From contig SHLU01000076.1 of NCBI GenBank assembly GCA_004282995.1, positions 1 through 9,558 of the forward strand: a stretch of 9,558 bases of DNA, written 5' to 3'. Origin of the DNA: Sphingomonadaceae bacterium. Lineage in GTDB: Bacteria > Pseudomonadota > Alphaproteobacteria > Sphingomonadales > Sphingomonadaceae. The notes under the pieces are model-generated. The model did not search any database. It had not been told where the DNA came from and saw nothing but the letters and a program-made list of their open reading frames with translations. Made by a program: the position numbers and the translations under genes. The stretch's first letter is position 1. Each line of letters starts with the position of its first letter. Shown here one piece after another: positions 5,356-9,558 of the stretch.

Positions 5356-7029
5356 ATGAGCGAACATACCACACCCGATGCCGCCCGCCTGCTCGTCGAA
5401 TGCCTAATCGAGCAAGGTTGCGACCGGATCTTCACCGTCCCGGGCGAAAGTTTCCTGCAGGTTCTCGACGGTTTGCACGACCAGTCAGCCATCGACCTCG
5501 TGACCTGCCGCCAGGAAGGCGGCGTAAGTTTCATGGCCTGCGCCGATGGTGCGATGACGGGCCGCCCGGGCGTGGCCTTTGTCACCCGGGGACCCGGCGC
5601 CACCAATGCCAGCATCGGAGTGCATGTCGCGCATCAGGACTCGCAGCCTATGATCCTGTTCGTCGGCGATGTAGCGCGTCCGATGCGCGAGCGTGAAGGT
5701 TTCCAGGAAGTTGATTTCCCGGCGTTCTTCGGACCCATCTGCAAATGGGCTGCGCGGATCGATAGTGCCGACCGGATCCCCGAATTTATCGCGCGGGCCT
5801 ACTCGGTGGCCATGTCGGGCCGACCAGGACCCGTCGTTCTTGCCCTACCCGAGGACATGCTCTCCGATACGACCGATGCGCGTCCTCGCCCCGAAGTGGT
5901 GAGACCCGCACAGGCGGCATGTCCCGATGCGATGCAGGCTATGATGGCACTGATCAGCGATGCCGCCTCCCCCGTCGCGGTGATCGGCGGTGCAGGTTGG
6001 AATGCAAAGGCACGCGAACACTTCCAGCTGTTTGCCGAGCGTATCGGCCTGCCGGTGGCGACGGCCTTTCGCCGCCAGGATGCGATCTCTCCCTCTTCGC
6101 CCGTTTACGCTGGCAACCTTGGATACGGCCCCAATCCCAAATTGGTCGAGCGGGTGAAGCAGGCCGATCTCGTCCTGGCAGTTGGTGCCCGGCTTGGTGA
6201 AGCAACCACCGACGGCTACGAACTGATCACGCCTGACCACCTCAACCAGCAACTGATCCACGTCCACCCGGACCCGAACGAGCTGGGCCGCGTTTATCGC
6301 ACCGATCTCGCCCTGTGCGCTGACATGGGCGAGTTCGCCGAGGCCGCCGCCCTGTGGGACGATGGCGACGTAATTTCCTTTGATGCCGGGCGCGAAGCTC
6401 ATGCCGAGTGGGAGGAATGGGCCACTGCCCATCCGGGCCAAGCCGCTGACAAGTGGGAATTGGATCTGGCCCAATGCGTAACCTACATGCGCGACGTGCT
6501 GCCTGCCGACAGTATCATCTGTAACGGTGCAGGCAATTTTGCCGGCTGGTGGCATCGCTATTGGCGTTATGCTGGCTATCCCACTCAGCTTGCCCCGACA
6601 TGCGGCGCGATGGGGTACGGCGTTCCGGCGGCAGTGGCCGCTGCCCACCGCTATCCCGACCGCACGGTTGTCGCCGTTGCCGGGGATGGCGACTTCATGA
6701 TGAACGGTCAGGAACTGGCAACAGCCGCGCAGTACGGGATCGACCTGCTCGTGATCGTGATCGATAACGGTGCGTACGGCACGATCCGAATGCATCAGGA
6801 ACGTGAATTTCCTGCACGGCTGTCGGCAACGGAGTTGAAGAACCCCGATTTTGCCGCGCTCGCTGCGTCATACGGCGGATGGTCGGCACGCGCGGAAACT
6901 ACGCAACAGTTCAAGGATGCGCTGTCTCGGGCGAAGGGAACCAGCGGACTGCGACTGATCCATTGCGTAATCGATGTCGATCAGCTGGCCGCCAGTGGAG
7001 CGACGGTCAGCGGATTGCGAGCGCGCTGA
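5356..7029 (+). CDS. Thiamine-diphosphate enzyme, acetolactate-synthase-like, orphan large subunit
   Basis: A 557-residue ThDP-dependent enzyme with three domains in order: N-terminal PYR domain (about 5-175) with the cofactor-activating glutamate E54 in CRQEGG; central domain (about 190-330); C-terminal PP domain (about 365-545) with the Mg-ThDP motif GDG (443-445) followed by N471 after 25 residues. It should cleave or form a C-C bond next to a carbonyl of a 2-oxo acid, but the substrate is not evident. Classical acetohydroxyacid synthase is unlikely: the GQHQMW segment of that family is replaced by GNFAGWWHRYWRY (393-405), and no IlvN-type small subunit follows. ATG 5356 has AGAGG at 5344-5348; an upstream in-frame GTG (5284) adds a non-conserved stretch. 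A weak promoter guess is TTGAAG (5248-5253), N18, CATTAA (5272-5277). It is convergent with the EVE gene. Confidence 0.85.
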   Translation: MSEHTTPDAARLLVECLIEQGCDRIFTVPGESFLQVLDGLHDQSAIDLVTCRQEGGVSFMACADGAMTGRPGVAFVTRGPGATNASIGVHVAHQDSQPMILFVGDVARPMREREGFQEVDFPAFFGPICKWAARIDSADRIPEFIARAYSVAMSGRPGPVVLALPEDMLSDTTDARPRPEVVRPAQAACPDAMQAMMALISDAASPVAVIGGAGWNAKAREHFQLFAERIGLPVATAFRRQDAISPSSPVYAGNLGYGPNPKLVERVKQADLVLAVGARLGEATTDGYELITPDHLNQQLIHVHPDPNELGRVYRTDLALCADMGEFAEAAALWDDGDVISFDAGREAHAEWEEWATAHPGQAADKWELDLAQCVTYMRDVLPADSIICNGAGNFAGWWHRYWRYAGYPTQLAPTCGAMGYGVPAAVAAAHRYPDRTVVAVAGDGDFMMNGQELATAAQYGIDLLVIVIDNGAYGTIRMHQEREFPARLSATELKNPDFAALAASYGGWSARAETTQQFKDALSRAKGTSGLRLIHCVIDVDQLAASGATVSGLRAR

Positions 7030-7042
7030 TCAGCCGCCGGAG

Positions 7043-7060
7043 CGCGAGTGGCCTCTCGCG
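7043..7060. terminator. Weak hairpin between the convergent ThDP and EVE genes
   Basis: CGCGAG (7043-7048) pairs with CTCGCG (7055-7060) around TGGCCT, inside the 36-bp gap between two facing stop codons. No T-tract follows on either strand. It could be a bidirectional U-less terminator, but the evidence is only position plus a 6-bp stem. Confidence 0.35.
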
Positions 7061-7065
7061 ACCGC

Positions 7066-7476
7066 TCACAATCCCCCCATCTCGCAGATGACTTGCCACT
7101 CGGTTTCCGTGAGCTCGGCAACCGAAAGGCGCGAAAGTCGAACCAGTTCGCAATCGGCCAATCGCGGTTCGGCCTTGATCTGTTTCAGAGTGACCGGCTG
7201 CGGCAGCTTGCGAACCGGCTTGACCTTGACCGCTGCCCATTTGCCCTCCGGGTCGGTCGGGTCGGTAATCCCGGCTACGCTTACCTCGCATATGCCGACA
7301 ATCTCGAGCCCTTCGCGCGAGTGATAGAAAAATGCCTGCTCGCCCACTTCCATCGCGGCAAGGTTGTTCTTGGCACGGTGGTTGCGCACCCCGTCCCAAA
7401 CGCCTTCCCCTTCCTTCAGAAGGTCCTCCCAGCCGTATTTGAAGGGCTCCGATTTCAGCAACCAGTAGCGGGCCAT
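7066..7476 (-). CDS. EVE-domain protein (Thy28-like)
   Basis: A 136-residue soluble protein that is a single EVE domain of the PUA-like fold. Hallmarks are the N-terminal YWLLKSEP (4-11), WDGVRNHRAKNNL (27-39), FFYHS (49-53), EIVGI (58-62) and the C-terminal RLSRLSV (113-119). EVE domains are thought to recognise modified bases in nucleic acids; the ligand and cellular role of the bacterial stand-alone forms are poorly defined. I chose ATG 7476 because the family begins MARYWLLK; the longer frame from 7497 adds seven unlike residues. GGAGAAAG lies six bases upstream. It faces the ThDP gene and diverges from the GGDEF-EAL gene. No restriction or defence gene is nearby, so this seems a core-genome copy. 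Confidence 0.9.
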   Translation of the reverse strand: MARYWLLKSEPFKYGWEDLLKEGEGVWDGVRNHRAKNNLAAMEVGEQAFFYHSREGLEIVGICEVSVAGITDPTDPEGKWAAVKVKPVRKLPQPVTLKQIKAEPRLADCELVRLSRLSVAELTETEWQVICEMGGL

Positions 7477-7604
7477 ACGAGACTTTCTCCATTTCAAATC
7501 AAGCGGGACATTGGTGCGGAAAGCCGACCATAATCGCCAACTGGCCGGCGCTTTGCACAGTGTTTACGCAATTTTCAATCAAACTGGGCATACAGGCCAT
7601 CTAT

Positions 7605-7619
7605 TCCTCCGTTGGAGGG
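7605..7619 (+). promoter_or_regulatory. Hairpin burying the Shine-Dalgarno of the GGDEF-EAL gene
   Basis: CCTCC (7606-7610) pairs perfectly with GGAGG (7614-7618) around a GTT loop; T7605 and G7619 can add a G-U pair. The GGAGGG strand is the best ribosome-binding sequence before this gene and sits four bases before an in-frame GTG (7624). In RNA this stem would hide that site. It could hold translation low until opened by temperature, protein or a small RNA, or it may be chance. Confidence 0.4.
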
Positions 7620-7638
7620 CAAGGTGGGCCGGAAATAT

Positions 7639-9297
7639 ATGGCAACAGAGCAAGCCAGTGGGAAAGACGGGCTGACCAAGGCGCGTCGCGATATCGTAGC
7701 TCTGGGTATAGCAGCCGCCGCGATAATCCTATTCGTCGGGACCGGCAGTGCCGTGCTGCCGAAAATAGTGGAGCAATGGTCCAGCGGAACTTCCGGCGGG
7801 CCGAACATGCTGCTGACCAATGCGTTGCTGCTCAACATTGCCCTGATCATATTCGGCTGGCGGCGTTATCGCGAACTACGCGGCGAAATTGAAACCCGGC
7901 GCGTCGCGGAAAACCGCGCGCGCGAACTCGCCGAAATTGACGCGCTGACCGGATGTTACAATCGCCGGAGCATAACTTCCGAAACCGATCGCGCCATTGC
8001 CCGCGCGCATTCCAATGGCAAGGCGATCGTGTTCATCATGATCGACCTCGACAATTTCAAGCAAATCAACGATCTAAACGGCCACCAAGCCGGGGACGAA
8101 GTCCTCGTTCGCGCAGCCGAGCGGATGAGTACCCTGCTTCCAGATGAAGCGATCCTGGCGCGGTTGGGCGGCGATGAGTTTGCCATCGTCCTGTCTTATG
8201 ACGCCAATTCGCCTGACCATGTCGAGCAGTTCGTCGCGCGCCTCATCGATTCCATGTCGACGCCCATGACCATCCGCAACCAGCAGGTCCAAGTGACCAT
8301 GTCGATCGGGGTCGCTTCGGGGATGTCGGGACGGCACGGAGAGCTTAGCGAAGTCGATGCACAGGCATTGCTGCATCAGGCCGATATCGCGATGTACCAC
8401 GCCAAGCGGCAGGGCAAGAACCGGTACTTCTGGTTCGAAAAGACCATGGAATCCGAGCTTCGCCTCAGGAACCAGCTGGAAAGCGGTATCCGGCACGGCA
8501 TCGAGCGCGGCGAATTCGTTCCCTATTACGAGCAGCAGGTCGATATCTCGACCGGGGAGTTGAAGGGCTTCGAGATGCTGGCACGCTGGAATTCCCCGCA
8601 CCTTGGCATGGTCAATCCGGAAGTATTCATACCCGTTGCCGAAGAAGTCGGCGTCATCGGCGACCTTTCAGAGGGCCTGATCAAGCAGGCTTTTCATGAC
8701 GCGCTCGAATGGGACCCAGCATTGACTCTTTCGGTCAATATTTCGCCTGTTCAACTGCGCGACCCCTGGTTCGCCCAGAAAATTCTTAAGTTGATGCTGG
8801 AATGCAAATTCCCGCCGCATCGTCTCGACATCGAAATTACCGAGAGCTGCCTGCACGATAATATTGGCGTCGTGCGCACGATGATCACCAGCCTCAAGAA
8901 CCAGGGCGTCAATATCAGCCTCGACGACTTCGGGACGGGCTATTCGTCGCTTACCCAACTGCGCACCCTGCCGTTCGACCGGATCAAGATCGACCGCAGT
9001 TTCGTGGCCGAATTGACGGGTGTCGACGCCAGTTCGCGGATTGTAGAAGCGATTGTATCGCTTGGTACCGGTCTCGATTTACCAATCACGGCCGAAGGAA
9101 TCGAGGACGACAAGATCCTCGAAACCCTGAAAGCGCTGGGGCAGATGAAGGGCCAAGGTTATCACTATGGCCGTCCCGAGAGTGCCGGGGCTGTTCGCGA
9201 GCGCCTCGCCGCTGCAGGACTACTCCTCGAAGGCAAGCCCAAGGCACCTGCTGCAAGAGATCAATCCGCGCCCGGCAAGAACCGCAAGTCGGCCTGA
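7639..9297 (+). CDS. Membrane-anchored GGDEF-EAL cyclic-di-GMP synthase/phosphodiesterase
   Basis: From ATG 7639 the protein has 552 residues. It has two membrane helices (about 19-41 and 57-74) joined by a roughly 15-residue loop, with no periplasmic sensor domain; then a charged, probably coiled-coil linker (75-100); a GGDEF domain (about 100-268); and an EAL domain (about 275-530). GGDEF is intact at 177-181, with metal-site D136 in MIDLDNF. The inhibitory RxxD site is absent (PDEA at 168-171). The EAL motif reads EML (E312). N367, E402, D429/D430, K450, E487 and Q506 keep the expected metal and catalytic positions, so phosphodiesterase activity is likely and cyclase activity possible. The tail is basic and disordered. 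The start is uncertain: GTG 7624 has the stronger ribosome site (GGAGGG), while ATG 7639 has only GGAAA. It diverges from the EVE gene and is followed 63 bp later by dapF. Confidence 0.92.
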   Translation: MATEQASGKDGLTKARRDIVALGIAAAAIILFVGTGSAVLPKIVEQWSSGTSGGPNMLLTNALLLNIALIIFGWRRYRELRGEIETRRVAENRARELAEIDALTGCYNRRSITSETDRAIARAHSNGKAIVFIMIDLDNFKQINDLNGHQAGDEVLVRAAERMSTLLPDEAILARLGGDEFAIVLSYDANSPDHVEQFVARLIDSMSTPMTIRNQQVQVTMSIGVASGMSGRHGELSEVDAQALLHQADIAMYHAKRQGKNRYFWFEKTMESELRLRNQLESGIRHGIERGEFVPYYEQQVDISTGELKGFEMLARWNSPHLGMVNPEVFIPVAEEVGVIGDLSEGLIKQAFHDALEWDPALTLSVNISPVQLRDPWFAQKILKLMLECKFPPHRLDIEITESCLHDNIGVVRTMITSLKNQGVNISLDDFGTGYSSLTQLRTLPFDRIKIDRSFVAELTGVDASSRIVEAIVSLGTGLDLPITAEGIEDDKILETLKALGQMKGQGYHYGRPESAGAVRERLAAAGLLLEGKPKAPAARDQSAPGKNRKSA

Positions 9298-9332
9298 GGC
9301 CGAGGCAACAAGCATCATCTGCCCTTTACGGC

Positions 9333-9345
9333 GGGCCAGCGGCCC
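9333..9345. terminator. Small GC-rich hairpin between GGDEF-EAL and dapF
   Basis: GGGCC (9333-9337) pairs with GGCCC (9341-9345) around AGC, 36 bases after the GGDEF-EAL stop and 15 before dapF. There is no T-tract, so termination is doubtful. It may be leader structure of dapF or chance in G+C-rich DNA. Confidence 0.2.
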
Positions 9346-9360
9346 CATAGATGCGCCGGG

Positions 9361-9558
9361 ATGCGTGTTCCCTTCGTCAAGATGCATGGCCTCGGCAACG
9401 ATTTCGTTGTCCTCGATGCTCGCGAGCAGTCGCTGCCGCCATTGACGGCGGCAACAGCGCGCGCACTTGCCGACCGCACACGGGGCATCGGGTGTGACCA
9501 ATTGATCTTCCTCGAGCCGTCAGAGCATGTCGATTTCAGGATGCGCATATTCAACGCC
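9361..9558 (+). CDS. dapF: Diaminopimelate epimerase, N-terminal fragment (cut by window end)
   Basis: Converts LL- to meso-diaminopimelate, the precursor of lysine and of peptidoglycan cross-links, in the cytoplasm. The 66 visible residues begin MRVPFVKMHGLGNDFVVLDA; KMHGLGNDF is the DapF N-terminal signature. RTRGIGCDQL (39-48) and FRMRIFNA (59-66) also match, the latter leading into the FNADGS segment and the first catalytic cysteine (NxxxxCGN), just beyond the window. C45 in GIGCDQ is not catalytic. The frame is open to the last base. ATG 9361 fits the family start; an ATG at 9351 is out of frame. The ribosome site is weak (GCCGGG abuts the start). It follows the GGDEF-EAL gene by 63 bp on the same strand, so cotranscription is possible. 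Confidence 0.94.
   Translation, partial: MRVPFVKMHGLGNDFVVLDAREQSLPPLTAATARALADRTRGIGCDQLIFLEPSEHVDFRMRIFNA

Noticed and set aside
5845..6795. 316-codon minus-strand frame inside the ThDP gene
   Set aside because: Antisense shadow; the plus frame carries the ThDP motifs.
5356..7029. Calling the ThDP enzyme IlvB/IlvG
   Set aside because: The GQHQMW segment and a neighbouring small subunit are both missing, so a specific gene symbol is not justified.
7066..7476. EVE protein as part of a defence island
   Set aside because: EVE domains occur in restriction systems, but the neighbours here are core metabolic and signalling genes with no nuclease or helicase.
1..9558. CRISPR array, insertion sequence, tRNA or prophage signs
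   Set aside because: No regularly spaced repeats, terminal inverted repeats flanking a transposase, cloverleaf, integrase or abrupt composition change was seen by eye.

Overview
The window looks like ordinary, tightly packed chromosomal DNA from an alphaproteobacterium, most likely a sphingomonad (Erythrobacter/Novosphingobium-like). The evidence is the moderately high G+C, the typical forms of AspRS, OxyR, PgsA and DapF, and the short intergenic gaps. The assignment is inferred from protein character, not from a marker gene. I see no mobile element, CRISPR array, tRNA, rRNA or phage gene, and no gap without a gene exceeds 200 bp.

Layout. (1) 1-122, minus: first 40 codons of aspS (aspartyl-tRNA synthetase), diverging from the next block across a 196-bp gap. 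(2) 319-2419, plus: rnd (RNase D) and oxyR (peroxide-sensing LysR regulator), 7 bp apart and probably one transcript. (3) 2562-2897, plus: a minimal PilZ-domain protein behind its own putative promoter. (4) 2915-3508, minus: pgsA, convergent with the PilZ gene. (5) 3629-5002, plus: an MFS transporter resembling the transporter half of Aas/LplT lysophospholipid systems, divergent from pgsA. (6) 4999-5205, minus: a 68-residue protein with a C-terminal membrane segment; its stop codon overlaps the transporter's stop in a shared CTAG. (7) 5356-7029, plus: an orphan acetolactate-synthase-like ThDP enzyme. (8) 7066-7476, minus: an EVE-domain protein, convergent with it. (9) 7639-9297, plus: a two-TM GGDEF-EAL cyclic-di-GMP protein. 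(10) 9361-9558, plus: the first 66 codons of dapF (diaminopimelate epimerase), cut by the window end.

Themes. Two loci concern cyclic-di-GMP: a probable receptor (PilZ) and a probable synthase/phosphodiesterase (GGDEF-EAL). They are 4.7 kb apart and not in one operon. Two divergent neighbours concern phospholipids (pgsA and the Aas-type transporter). The rest is housekeeping: translation, RNA processing, oxidative stress and lysine/cell-wall precursor synthesis.

No new multi-gene system is evident. The points most worth a second look are a hairpin that buries the best Shine-Dalgarno sequence of the GGDEF-EAL gene, the orphan ThDP enzyme of unknown substrate, the CTAG tail-to-tail stop overlap, the small membrane protein with a CtrA-like site next to its start, and the stand-alone Aas-type transporter beside pgsA.
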